Shown here in pieces: positions 27,701 through 36,705 of a stretch of DNA of 64,000 bases (the first letter of the stretch is position 1; each line of letters begins with the position of its first letter). A program made the position numbers and the translations under genes. Origin of the DNA: Lutraria lutraria (lineage: Eukaryota; Mollusca; Bivalvia; Venerida; Mactridae); the NCBI GenBank assembly GCA_964023205.1, contig OZ026833.1, forward strand, positions 32,204,830-32,268,829, in the 5' to 3' direction. The notes below the pieces were generated by a model. The model did no database searches and was not told the origin of the DNA. It worked only from the letters and a program-made list of their open reading frames with translations.

Positions 27701-29283
27701 TCACAGCACTGTAAAAACTATTGATCACACTGCTAAACCAATGAAATCGCGAACACATGGAGAAATTGGTATGGAAAGAGACAGAAGGAGGTCTAAGCAT
27801 CATTCTGTAAGGTCGGAAAATTCATTTGACAATATTCCTAGTCCAAAAAAGAAAACTATCAGAGTGAAGTTGAAGAAAGACCCACTGGTGCCTCAGATAA
27901 CCCGAGAAATGTCCTCACCAATTCCTCCTGCTCCACCTCCACCACCTCCTCCTGTACCAGTTATGAGTCAGAGTGTTCAGGAACAAGCTCCTAGGAGTAG
28001 TATTGCAGATGAAATCAAATTGAGAGTTGCTAATCGCCAAAGCATATCAGAAGGAATGCTTAGAAATAACAAGATTTTGAATAAGCAGAATCCAGGGCCT
28101 ACTGGAAGAAGCACACTTGTGCCAAGACCTGTTGATAATGGACCTAAGTTGATGAATATAAGTGAGATGGATGAGACACTCACTCCTCAGCAGTCTGATG
28201 GTTTGCCTTTTATGGTGCAGTCATTAGAGCTGCGAGATCAGAAGGGGCATTTGAGGTCAATATCTAGGCCACACGCCAAGCAGTTAGATGACCTAAGTAA
28301 TGCTAGTCATGAACAGCTATCTTCTATTGCCGATATTTTGAAGAAGGTAAGCATAGTTATGTACCCTTTTTTTAGCTCACCAGAGCACAAAGTGCTCATC
28401 GTGAGCTATTGTGATCGCGTGATGTCCGTCGTCTGTGTGTGCGTGCGTGTGTGCATGCGTGTGTGCGTCAACAATTGCTTTAAACAACATCTCCTTTTTA
28501 ACCAGTTGGCCAATTTCAACGAAACTTTACATGGATGTTCCTTGCATGATGATCTACCAAAATGTTAAAAACTCTGGTTGCCATGGCAACCAATAGGAAA
28601 AACTTAAAAAATCTTCTTGTCCAAAACCACAGGGCATAGAGCTTAGATATTTGTTGTGTAGCATTGTCTAGTGGACCTCTACCAAGTCTGTTCAAATTAT
28701 TGCCCTAGGGTCAAAATTGGCCCCGCCCCAGGGGTCACTTGATTTTATATAGACTTATATAGGGAAATTTTAAAAATCTTCTTTTCAGAAAATATACAGT
28801 GCCTAGAGCTTAGATATTTGGTGTGTAGCATTGTCTGGTGGACATCTACCAAGTTTGTTTAAATTATTGCCGTAGGGTAAAAATTGGCCCCGCCCCCGGT
28901 CACTTAATTTTACAAAGACTCCTGATAATTTTCTCTAAGAGTTTTTTTATCTGGTGAGTGATATAGGGCCATCATGGCCCTCTTGTTATATATTTGTACA
29001 GTGTGCTGTTGTGTGTCTGGAAGTGACACTATGAATGAATCTGGATTTCTATCCATTATTGCAACATGTTCTTCACAACTTATGATAAATTTCATTTACA
29101 AATGTACCTGCAAATATGATTATGTTATGTCTATTCACTATTTTCCTTATTTTATATGTTTATGGTATCTATCATACTTTCCAACAGGCTGTGATGAACA
29201 GACGTCTAGCTATGGGTGAAGATGGTGACAGTGTGTCACAAAGTTTAGAATCTGCAGCTACTGGTTGGTCTGTTGATTGTTGA
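9764..29283 (+). CDS. SAM domain-containing TKL-type protein kinase, 2376 aa
   Basis: Seventeen exons joined by GT-AG introns with phase continuous throughout: 9764-9798, 10737-10859, 11419-13430, 14186-14325, 14792-14918, 18076-18216, 18607-18749, 19399-19573, 20063-20321, 20476-20567, 21066-21187, 22586-22722, 23403-23576, 23906-24095, 24646-24765, 25302-28346, 29188-29283 (TGA). Order of parts: N-terminal coiled coil (residues ~12-52), long basic disordered region, SAM (~429-489), more disorder, coiled coils (~922-945 and ~1028-1060), protein kinase (~1083-1340), about 870 disordered Ser/Lys/Glu-rich residues, polyproline (~2205-2215) and a short conserved-looking tail. It should phosphorylate Ser/Thr in the cytoplasm, with SAM and coiled coils for assembly. 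This order is not that of ZAK/MAP3K20 (kinase before SAM) and I recognise no named orthologue. Confidence 0.85.
11419..13430 (+). CDS. Exon 3 of the kinase gene: disordered region plus SAM domain
   Basis: This 2012-nt exon starts after TTTTTTCAG and completes a codon split as AG|G. It ends at GAAG before GTACAT, and the next exon restores frame with G|GT. Most of it is low-complexity Ser/Lys/Asn/Arg-rich sequence. Codons around 12545-12730 encode a SAM domain: [20 protein letters not shown], then the typical [20 protein letters not shown] and [13 protein letters not shown] domains form homo- or hetero-oligomers, which fits a scaffold kinase. The end of the exon (about 13020-13420) is very basic, with repeated RSxS groups such as [13 protein letters not shown] and [13 protein letters not shown], possible phosphorylation or microtubule/RNA-binding segments. 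Confidence 0.88.
14588..14663. mobile_element. ~76-bp palindromic mini-element, copy A
   Basis: Hairpin with ends AAGGGTTCAATGCAACAGTG and its near complement ending GTTGCGCTGAGCCCTCG. The same hairpin occurs at 57960-58035 in the VWA5A-like gene. Both lie in introns. Confidence 0.7.
15050..15572 (+). mobile_element. 3' part of an AGCTCACC/GGTGAGCG-family element
   Basis: Non-coding intronic repeat ending TCAGGTGAGCGAGTAAAAGG followed by CCATCATGGCCC and TTTTGTTTTAA. This is the same terminus as the elements at 28371, 29481 and 33787. The left end (TTTAGCTCACC) is missing, so the copy is 5'-truncated or too diverged to bound exactly. Confidence 0.55.
16186..16239 (+). CDS. Probable 54-nt cassette exon of the kinase gene
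   Basis: In the long intron between 14918 and 18076 a pyrimidine-rich acceptor (TTTTATTTTTAG) is followed by 54 open nucleotides and a perfect-looking donor (GTATGT at 16240). The neighbours end and begin in phase 1, and this exon is phase 1 at both ends with a length divisible by three. It can therefore be included or skipped without shifting frame. Inclusion replaces a single Asp by [19 protein letters not shown]. The peptide is not recognised. This rests on splice sites, length and frame, not on transcript evidence. Confidence 0.5.
16403..16585. mobile_element. MITE with ~47-bp inverted ends
   Basis: TTCTTCATCATTGTTACATC at the left end and its inverse at the right continue inward through CTTATGTCTGTCA and an almost perfect ATTGTTTTAC match. 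The core is about 90 bp and AT-rich. It lies in the kinase gene intron about 160 bp downstream of the probable cassette exon. Confidence 0.75.
17771..17895 (+). repeat. Two-copy tandem duplication of ~66 bp
   Basis: A block starting GTTATTTTATCTTTCTGACA and ending AAAAATAACATG is present twice in direct order with few differences. The minus-strand open frame over it simply repeats the same peptide. Confidence 0.8.
18382..18586 (+). mobile_element. TACAGTCAAACC MITE, copy 1
   Basis: Starts TACAGTCAAACCTATG and ends CACAGGTCTGACTGTA. The interior repeats GAATAAAGGCCACT and GGCCTTTGTTCACAGG. Same family as 20700, 25035, 60696 and 62761. The TA at each end is compatible with a Tc1/mariner-type TA target. 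Confidence 0.75.
18780..19010 (+). repeat. Dispersed intronic repeat fragment
   Basis: GTGGGCAGGCGGACGGGCAG followed by GTGTCCGGTCAATAACTTAA and 'ACCAATCTTGACTAAACTTGG' style sequence resembles the non-coding elements seen elsewhere in the window (ATCTTCACCAAACTTGGTCA at 50827). Boundaries are uncertain. Confidence 0.4.
20700..20867 (+). mobile_element. TACAGTCAAACC MITE, copy 2 (left end decayed)
   Basis: The interior reads GGCCTTTATTGACAGATGACC and the right end CTAACACAGGTTTGACTGTA. The left terminus is diverged. It lies in the intron just before the first kinase-domain exon. Confidence 0.65.
21066..24765 (+). CDS. Kinase-domain exons 11-15
   Basis: Five exons encode the catalytic core and run into the start of exon 16. 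Visible elements: glycine loop [12 protein letters not shown] (from residue ~1085); VAVK with catalytic Lys ~1106; hinge [13 protein letters not shown]; catalytic loop [13 protein letters not shown] with Asp ~1202, Lys ~1204 and Asn ~1207; DFG at ~1220-1222 (IADFGFSKL); MSPE in place of APE (~1250-1253); [13 protein letters not shown]; and the closing [12 protein letters not shown]. All residues needed for phosphotransfer are present, so an active enzyme is expected. The HRD arginine is Leu (HLD), making this a non-RD kinase that probably does not depend on classic activation-loop phosphorylation. The style (LKSxNVLL, PAWMSPE, CWxxxPxxRP) is tyrosine-kinase-like (TKL) Ser/Thr kinase. Confidence 0.92.
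21238..22076 (+). mobile_element. TATGCCCCC-type non-coding element
   Basis: Starts TTATGCCCCCGCATCGATAG with the inverse GATCGGGGGCATATTG right after it, a terminal hairpin, and ends GGAGGGGCATGGTGTTTATA plus AACACATCTTGTT. Inside, a unit containing 'TTTTGTGATTCGAT..TTTTT..GGAATTATGGCCCTTTGTTTATTTTGTG' recurs about three times at roughly 150-200 bp spacing. No coding capacity. It sits between kinase exons 11 and 12. Confidence 0.65.
22920..23012. repeat. Hairpin inverted repeat
   Basis: GTGCATATTTGAGTGTTCTT, continuing to AAAGAAAGCT, pairs with AGCTTTCTT..GAAGAACACTCAAATATGCAT around a short loop of about 20 bp. Probably a tiny MITE in the kinase gene intron. Confidence 0.7.
24225..24352 (-). 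mobile_element. tRNA-derived SINE, minus strand
   Basis: Read on the minus strand from 24352: GGGAGCAGTGGTGTAGAGGT is an A box, then CGGACTCCTAACTAGGAGG gives an anticodon-arm-like hairpin, then GCGGGTTTGATTCCCG gives a B box with T-loop. The acceptor stem does not pair well, so this is a SINE head, not a functional tRNA. The tail toward 24225 is unremarkable. It lies in the intron before kinase exon 15. Confidence 0.65.
25035..25145 (+). mobile_element. TACAGTCAAACC MITE, copy 3 (partial)
   Basis: Right part of the family: AAAGACCACCTGTCAACAAAGGCCATATTTTGTC and end TTCACAGGTTTGACTGTA. The left end is lost. Confidence 0.6.
25302..28346 (+). CDS. Giant exon 16: kinase C-lobe end and ~1000-residue disordered tail
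   Basis: This exon has 1015 codons and is phase 0 at both ends. It begins DVLQILENL, the last helix of the kinase domain, and then turns into low-complexity sequence rich in Ser, Lys, Glu, Asn and Asp with many SxxE and RRxS-like sites. Proline-directed basic clusters occur twice ([13 protein letters not shown] near 26190 and [14 protein letters not shown] near 27840). Near 27925-27960 lies a profilin- or SH3-type polyproline stretch ([13 protein letters not shown]), followed by [15 protein letters not shown]. The exon closes with SSIADILKK at the donor GTAAGC. Such tails usually act as docking and regulatory regions; the function here is unknown. Confidence 0.85.
28371..28985 (+). mobile_element. 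AGCTCACC/GGTGAGCG-family element, intron 16
   Basis: Begins TTTAGCTCACCAGAGCACAA with an imperfect terminal hairpin (CACAAAGTGCTCATCGTGAGC) and ends CTGGTGAGTGATATAGGGCC followed by ATCATGGCCCTCTTGTTA. It starts only 25 bp after the donor of the giant exon. A GT-rich microsatellite (about 28433-28470) and two diverged copies of 'AGAGCTTAGATATTTG.TGTGTAGCATTGTCT' lie inside. Confidence 0.75.
28433..28470 (+). repeat. GTGTGC-rich microsatellite
   Basis: Imperfect run of GTGTGT/GCGTGC dinucleotides. Confidence 0.8.
29188..29283 (+). CDS. Terminal exon 17 of the kinase gene
   Basis: The acceptor TTTCCAACAG is followed by 31 codons and TGA. The peptide continues the helix begun in exon 16 (IADILKK+AVMNRRLAM), then acidic GEDGD and a final segment containing GWSVDC. 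The arrangement of amphipathic basic helix, acidic stretch and near-terminal Trp recalls the connector-acidic ends of WASP-family proteins, but the acidic part is much weaker and no clear WH2 motif precedes it. Confidence 0.8.
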   Translation, partial: AVMNRRLAMGEDGDSVSQSLESAATGWSVDC

Positions 29284-29480
29284 ATAGTGTCTACTAGTAT
29301 TATGGTCAAATTGAGCCGAACACCAAGACGACTAGAAGCTTGCAGATAGGACACACACAAAGAACAGATACAATTGTTCACATTTCAAGTGGATTTTGAC
29401 TGCTTTGGTCAAGGATCAGATACTTTATTCGTTAGTCATAAAGACTCCAGAAATAGGTTTTACTTTTCAAATTCTGGATT

Positions 29481-30358
29481 TTTAGCTCACCTGATTCAGG
29501 TGAGCTTTTAGGATCGTTGAATGTCCGGCGTCCGGCATACGTCGTCCGTCCACAATTAGTTTGTTTACACTCAAGCATCCGCAGCTCTTAACGAATCGTG
29601 ATTAAACTTACTCACAATGTATATGGCCACAATGTCTCGGCTAAGTTCGATTATGGGCAAAATCGGACAATGACTTCTAGAGTTATGGGCCCTTGAATTA
29701 CAAAATTTGCTATATTTAGCTTGTTTACACTCTAGCGCCTTCATTTATTCACCAATCCTAATCATATTTTCAGTAAATGTGTATAACCAAAAGATCTTGG
29801 ACAAGTTCGATTATGGGCAAAATCGGACAATAACTTCTAGAGTTATGGGCCCTTGAATTACAAAATTTGCTATATTTAGTTTGTTTACACTCTAGCGCCT
29901 TCATTTATTCACCAATCCTAATCATATTTTCAGTAAATGTATATAACCAAAAGATCTTGGACAAGTTCGATTATGGGCGGAATCGGACTAGAACTTCAAG
30001 AGTTATGGGCCCTTGACTTTGAAAATTTGCTATATATTAGGTTGTTTACACTCTAGCGCCTTTATTTATTCACCGATCCTAATCATATTTACAATGAATG
30101 TTTATGACCTTACGGTATTGGACAAGTATAGTTATGGGTGGAATCAGACCACAACTTCAAGAGTTATGGGCCTGTGGATTAGAAAATTTGCTACGTTTTA
30201 GCTTATTGTTTAGCAGTATTATACCTTCATTGTTGGTTTTGATCTCAAAATCTACATACAAATGGGTTATACAGTTGGAAACTATATTATCTGGTCATTA
30301 TTTATTGTGACTTTGTTCTCAGGTGAGCGATAAAGGGCCATCTTGGCCCTCTTGTTTT
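29481..30358 (+). mobile_element. AGCTCACC/GGTGAGCG-family element with internal tandem units
   Basis: Begins TTTAGCTCACCTGATTCAGG then TGAGC, a perfect terminal hairpin, and ends CTCAGGTGAGCGATAAAGGG followed by CCATCTTGGCCCTCTTGTTTTAA. Between about 29560 and 30190 a unit of about 180 bp recurs four times, marked by 'AGTTCGATTATGGGC.AAATCGGAC', 'AGAGTTATGGGCCCTTGA' and 'TTGTTTACACTCTAGCGCCTTCATT'. It starts about 200 bp past the kinase stop codon, so it may be transcribed in the 3' UTR. Confidence 0.75.
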
Positions 30359-33300
30359 AATAGTATCATAAGTAAAGGATTGAATGATGTGTATAATTAT
30401 ATAAGGTAACTTATGCTTAGGGCTTCAGACTTAGTAGAGCAAATTAACTGTGGATTAATTTCACAGTTCACTATAGAAAGGATTGAATGATTTTCATAAA
30501 TATCAAGCAAAATAAAACTTTGAAATGACAGAAAACCTTTAATGTGATTTTTATTCTCATGATTTATTGATGTTAGTAATTAAGTCGATTAGATTGTCTT
30601 GTGTAAATGAATTGGTTTTATTTTATCTAATTGTTATCAATGTGTTGATACACTTACAGTTAATGTAATGGCCTAGCAAAGAAATTTGAAAGTGTTAAAG
30701 CATTGGTAAGAAATATCTACTCTGAACATGTTATAATTCTGAAATGTTCGTTTATTTTACCATGACCACGGTTTTGTTCAAATCCATGACCTCTATGACA
30801 ACTGCCTAGTGTAGCTAGGTACCATCACTGAACCAACTGCAGTTTTTCTTACTCAGTCTGTAGAATGCTTTGTTTATTTAGTTATTAGATAATTATATAA
30901 GCCATGAGGAAAGTTCATATTGTAGACATATTTATATATGTATTAGGATAGATGTAGAGATTTGAAAATCTTGCTTTGATATTAGAGAGAATGATCAGAT
31001 TAGTTTTATTGTTTTCAGGAATTTATTGAATCTTTAGTTGTAAGACATTTGTTTATCTATTTATTTTATTTATTATCAGCCATTATCCAGCCAGGGAATG
31101 TTTATTCAAAACAAACTTATGTTTTTAGATTTGAACTTGAAATGCTCATTGATAACATATCAGAATTTGTTTGATGTGATTATGTTTATGTTGTTGTTAT
31201 TGTTAGTATTATTTTGTTGTTATTTGTGATGCCAGTAATTTATTTCAACAAACAAGTCTCGTGTTTATATCTTTGCTTAGTAAATAACTTTAGTCTGTTC
31301 TTAATCATAAAAAGCCAAATAAGCTGTAGTGAATTTTGACCAAAAATGTACCAAGGTATGTTTTTAGTTTCTAAATATTCTGTCTTACATGTCACTACAA
31401 GCATTTCTATCAAACACAACGAAAAAAAATTATAGTCTATGTTTTATGTACATTATTTTGTATTTCTGTACTGGGTGTTTCTGACAAATTTTACTCTAGT
31501 ATGGTTAAATTTGTCTTACTCTAACTTCATCTATAAGTGTATTGGTAAATTGTATGTACATGAAGATACTATTACTATAGTCATATTCCGTTATCTATAT
31601 GTAAACTTTGACATTCACTTCTCTTTGATTTTACCTCTATGAAAATAAATTGACCTCGAAAAAGTGTTTCAAATTTTTATATCACACTAAGCATATCATC
31701 TTTTCAGATTTTACATAAACTATGAATGTTCATTTCTCACCTTCAGCATTATTAAAAATTATTTGCATTAAAAACTTTGCTATCTGTGTACCAACTCCCT
31801 TTAAATGTTGTAATCTTGTAATAATTTCCATTTGTCTTCAAATTTGATAATTAACTATGGGGTGTTCGAAATACAAATGCAACTTTAAATTGTAGCATTC
31901 ATGGGATTGTATTTGTTCATTCATTAGGGTCATTCAATAGGGGAAATTGGCAGTTGATTGACCTTGCATCAAAATTTAAAAAATCTCATTGTGGTTCATG
32001 ACCGTACATAACAGTTCAATTGTTTTATTTGTGCACTTTTTGTTCGAAGCACACTACATGTATATGGTTTGTTTAGCTGTGTTCAAATCAAACACTTTGA
32101 TGTCCCTTGTTGAATAAATCAGATAAATGGTATACTGTACTCATTTAAACTTCCCAATACAATACTTCCTAACCCTCTATCACTTAATGTACGTTGTATG
32201 CTTTCACTTATGTGTATCTATTGAAAAGCCTACAGTCAAAATCATACGGATAACTTCTTGATGCAGAATCAACATAAGTATTAAGCATAACTTTGTTATA
32301 AAATAAAACAAAACCATAGCCATGTTTTTTATTCAAACAACAAAAATAATTAGCATTTTCACAATGACTTTTATACCATAAATTAATAAGATCTATACTT
32401 TATAATTTATGTTTTTTTTTTTTTTGCTGTTTTGATGTATAAAACATTTTCTGCGTCATCTTTGGCAGTTATTTACCCACTAGGTCACAATTGGATGGAT
32501 ATAATGGACCAGTAAACCTTGGTTGATTACCTACATGTTCATAAAGTTAGTTTATTTTGAAATCAGTAGGTGCTGATGTGAATATAAAATACATGAAATT
32601 ACAGTAATGTAACAAAAGCAATGGTTAACATAAGATATATACATGTACAGATTTGAACAATTACTGCATTATATACAAATCCATTAGTATATAAAGGCTA
32701 AGCATTCATTTGTCTATGTTTCTGATTGTGTTAGAAATGTTAGCACTTTATAGTGACAGCTGAATGGTATTTATAGTCTCCGTTTGGTCTTCTTTGGTTT
32801 CATGTATTAGTGAATTACAATTTTTGTATTAATAGACATTACTGATGTACATATGTAGTGGATATATGATGTTATTCTGCTGTATAGCCACATTTGTCAT
32901 GTCACTTATTTTTCTTAGCAATTAAATGCATAGGTTTTATTCTTAACCACTTTGCATAAGGCTTTTGAATTTTTCATTTTAATACTAGAATATGAATTTA
33001 CTTTCCTATGATTTAGGTACATGTACTTTGGTTATAGTCTTAGATTGCTAATAAGAACAAGAATTAAGGTCTGTGCAATGTGTGACAAATGTATTTGTGC
33101 ATATTCTAATATATCAAAATTTCACATTGTAATTAAAATTTACTGGTACACAATATTGTTTACAATTATCTATATGCCATTTTTTCGTAGGGATAGAAAC
33201 TTACATCAGCTTTAAAGTTCTTAAATATTTGCCTTTTTTATTAATCTCTGTTAGCTTTCTTGACTTATTTCCAATTAAAAGATTCTTTTGTTGAATTTAT

Positions 33301-33786
33301 ATGCTGTAGGCCACAATCATCAGTCTGTGACCCTTGTCTTTTGAATTAATATGTAGATTGAAGTTATTCTGAACCTTTTTGCTGAAAACATTTCCAGTCA
33401 TTATCAAGAGGCACCAGTTCTCATCTTGATTCTAAAGACTTTAATTATTCTGTCTTGTTAAGGCATTTTACAATTGGAGTTATATAATTTATTAGTATAC
33501 AGTTTATGATTTTACTATAACATTCCGTCCTTCATTTGTTTGCAGATTATTTTTATTTATCTTTATTTTCTGAAATATTTATTTGGTTCTTCACTCAGAA
33601 CGTTAACTTTTGTGCTAGAATAAAAATGTAAAATAGTGATTGTTTTTTTCTTAGTTTTTATCTAGAATTTGACATTATACCAACATCCAGGGTCATTTCA
33701 GGTTTTTTTTCAGCTTTAATGGTTGAGGAAGCCCTCAGATGTACACCTGGGTAGTCAGCTGGACAGCTTCCTCACAAGCATTCGCT
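30359..33786. other. Kinase gene 3' flank / intergenic, nothing recognised
   Basis: AT-rich, with scattered AATAAA hexamers (for example near 30512 and 31645) that could serve as poly(A) signals for the upstream gene but cannot be assigned. No exon with both splice sites and a coding-like peptide was found. Confidence 0.5.
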
Positions 33787-33939
33787 TTTTAGCTCACCAG
33801 AGCCACCAGCTAAGGATGAGCTTATTAATTGGATCAATGAATGTCACAGTGTAGCAGTCTATTTTTTCCCTGGCCAGTTTTTCCCTGGGGAAAAATTGGC
33901 ATAAGCCTTTTATTTCCCTGGGGAAAGATTGGCCTAGGC

Positions 33940-34520
33940 CCTTTTTCCCCCGGGGAAAGATTGGCCTAGGCCATTTCTCCCCCCCTGGGCAACTTCCCCC
34001 CCCCCCCCTTATAATAACAGTATTGAATTATTGATTCTAGGCAATTTCTTCCCCCCTAGGCCACTTTTTCCCCCATTACAATAGCAGTATTGAATTGTGA
34101 TTCTAGGCCATTTGTTCTCCCCTAAGCCACTTTTCCCCCATTATAATAACAGTATTGCATTATGATTTTACCTAGGCCACTTTTCCCCCCATTACAATAA
34201 CAGTATTGCATTATTGATTCTATGCCATTTCTTCCCCATCTTGGCCACATTTCCCCCATTATAATAATGATATTGCATCATGATTCTTGGCTATTTTTAC
34301 CCTCTTGGCCACTTTTCCCCCTTGTCTTCAGAAATACTATACATTCTTGGCTAGGTTTTCCCTCGTGGCCACTTTTTCACCTTGTCTACAGAAATACTAT
34401 AAAAGTTATATTATTGGCTAGTTTTTACCCTCTGGGCCACTTTTTTCCCTCACTTAAATTCTGAAATAAAGCTAACCATTACAAAAATTGGTTACATTTT
34501 TGGTCACTTTTCCCCCTCTT
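33940..34520 (+). repeat. Minisatellite of ~60-65 bp, C-rich
   Basis: Diverged units of TAGGCCACTTTTCCCCCATT followed by ATAATAACAGTATTGCATTATGATTC, repeated at least five times, then decaying into 'TTGGCCACTTTTTCCC' units. Confidence 0.75.
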
Positions 34521-34559
34521 GGCGATCAGAAATATGAAGATAAAGACATAAGACTTTAG

Positions 34560-34890
34560 TATAAACTCAAACATATGAAGATAGAGACATTTATAAGTAT
34601 AAACTCAGAAAGATGAGCCTACAGAAGTAAATACTAACTCAGAAATTTGAACATACAGAAGTAAATATAAACTCAGAAATATGAACATACAGAAATGAAT
34701 ATAAACTCAGAAATATGAACATACAGAAGTAAATATAAACTCAGAAATATGAACATACAGACCTAAGAATAAACTCAGAAATATGAACTTACAGACATAA
34801 GTATAAACTTACAGAAGTAAAATATAAACTCAGAAACATACAGAAGTGAATATAAATTCAAGATGAGTATTAACTCAGAAATATGAACAA
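34560..34890 (+). repeat. Minisatellite of ~34 bp
   Basis: Units of AACTCAGAAATATGAACATA followed by CAGAAGTAAATATA, about eight copies with edge decay. Confidence 0.85.
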
Positions 34891-35570
34891 AATGAAAACA
34901 AATAGGGGGGGAAGTGGCCTAGAGGGGGGGGAATGGCCAGTGGGGAGAATGGCCTGTTACACCGGGTACAAACACATTTAGTTTGTTTACACTCCACAGC
35001 TCTTGGCCAATCTTCATCAAACTTGGTCACTATGTATATGGCCACAATATCTCGGCCAAGTTTGATTATGGGTGAAATCAGACTAGAACTTCAAAAGTTC
35101 TGTGACCTTGACTTGGAATGTTTGCTGCATTTAGCTTGTTAACACTCAAAAGATCTTTGACAAGATCGATTATAGGCAGATTCGGACGAGGACTTCAAGA
35201 GGTATGGGCCCTTGATTTAGAAAATTTGCTCTATTTTAGCTTGTTTACACTGTAGCACCATCATTTCTTCACCTATCAAAATGATATCTTCAGTGAATTT
35301 GTATCACCTAAAGGTCTTGAAAGAGTTTGTTGATGGACAAAATTTAAGTTACTAGTATGGGCATATGATTTAGATTTTGTCTGATCCTATTCTATTTGTA
35401 GAAACAGGTTATATTAGATGAAAACTGTATTACCTGGTCATTAATTATAGTGTAGTTGTTCTCAGGTGAGCGATCTAGGGCCAAGGTCTTTGTTAAATAC
35501 AAATTGAATAATGTCCAAAAGACTGAGGAATTGCCATTTTATGAATACATGATGCAAATTAAAATCAGAT

Positions 35571-35670
35571 TGAATATACACAAGAAGATCCTTAAATCAG
35601 TCAGACAGTGCACTTCGCGTTGAATATACACAAGAAGATCCTTAAATCAGTCAGACAGTGCACTTCGCGT
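35571..35670 (+). repeat. Perfect 50-bp tandem duplication
   Basis: Block TGAATATACACAAGAAGATC...CACTTCGCGT occurs twice in direct contact (35571-35620 and 35621-35670) without differences. It forms the left edge of the large tandem array. Confidence 0.9.
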
Positions 35671-36610
35671 CTGCTCACTTGCATTTTCAGTTTGTTAAGT
35701 TCGCAAATATACTACACAATTTCAATACGATGCCTGGTCGCCCTCATTCTTTTTGGAGTTATTCTGCGATTCGTCGGTTCCAATATTCTGACTGTTTTTA
35801 AAATAGAATACATTTTAGTTTTAAATGCAACTCGGTTGTGCATCACATCAGTGACAATAGTACATGTACTCACATACCAGCATACTTATTCAACTAATTG
35901 CATGTATACTGAATCACCATGTGTACGTCTTACATTATTATGTATGGAACCGTACATGTATACTATGTCTCTATATAATTGATGTCAAAACAAAGGGTTC
36001 AGTTACAACCTACATAACGAACATAGACAAACCCCTCTACGCTCCGCGAGGCTAATGAAATATACAGTAACATGCACACGTACCATATGCACATTGCAAA
36101 CGACAATAACACAACACGGAGGTATAGCACGATGCAGTAGCCATGAATTGTTGCAAAGCGCAACATGTCGACTTGTTTCAATAAAGTACACCCACGTGAA
36201 ATGCGAATAACAATCGCTATCATTGCAGAAATCTGCATTTAATAGATATTAAACGAACATTGAGTAGAAAAATATCGCTCATGTATTTACTGAATAGCAA
36301 TGCAAAACGTACAGAGGTCGCTGTTTTTACTTGTTCCTTTTTTGCCTAAATGAAAGACACACCCCAATCATGTGCTTGTGTAAGGTTTTGTAGCCTTTAT
36401 AACGCTAACGAACAGAAAAGAAAAACATCTCGTAGCCGTCCTCGAAACTAACACAAAAAATATCTCGAAAGCTTCATATGTCTGACGCTTTATTAACAGG
36501 AGTACGCTGTTTCTATTTAATTTTAATTGCAAGAAACAAACGCCAAGCGTTTGCGGAACGTTTTGAAGCCTGCATAATGCTAACGAACGAAAAATAAGAA
36601 TAATAAAAAG

Positions 36611-36705
36611 ATCCGTGGCCGGCCTCGAACCCGCCACAAAAAGTCTGATGTCTCCAAATCTTTCAATGTCCGACGCTTTAACCGACTGCGCCATTGCGGC
36701 ACACT
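36611..36705 (-). other. tRNA-like pol III promoter, array unit 1
   Basis: Minus strand: TGGCGCAGTCGGTTAAAGC is a good A box and GGTTCGAGGCC a perfect-looking B box, about 45 nt apart, as in a tRNA with a long variable region or a SINE head. The T arm folds (GCGGG TTCGAGG CCGGC, 4 of 5 pairs), but the acceptor stem does not, so a functional tRNA is unlikely. Confidence 0.65.

Larger units (their letters stand above)
33849..34962. mobile_element. Nested GTGTAGCAG element carrying two minisatellites
   Basis: The ends are inverted: GTGTAGCAGTCTATTTTTTC on the left and GGCCTGTTACAC on the right, with C-rich left and G-rich right flanks (TTTTTCCCTGGCCA versus GGGGGGAAGTGGCC). It is inserted in the larger element at 33787-35486. 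No protein is encoded; the 80-codon frame near 34222 is the pyrimidine-rich repeat. Confidence 0.6.
33787..35486 (+). mobile_element. AGCTCACC/GGTGAGCG-family element interrupted by another element
   Basis: Left end TTTTAGCTCACCAGAGCCACC; right part from about 34968 (TACAAACACATTTAGTTTGT, then TTACACTCCACAGCTCTTGG) to TCTCAGGTGAGCGATCTAGG at 35486. Compared with 29481-30358, the sequence jumps from the 'GAATGTC' position straight to 'TTAGTTTGTTTACACTC', with the material at 33849-34962 inserted between. Confidence 0.7.

Noticed and set aside
26801..28183. Minus-strand open frames opposite the giant exon
   Set aside because: Shadows of the low-complexity plus-strand coding sequence; no motif of their own.
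28347..28568. C-terminal extension of the giant exon (VSIVMYPFF...) as coding
   Set aside because: The frame runs through the donor GTAAGC into a transposable element and a GT microsatellite; splicing to 29188 keeps frame and makes sense.
34222..34464. 80-codon frame (MPFLPHLGHIS...)
   Set aside because: Translation of the C-rich minisatellite.
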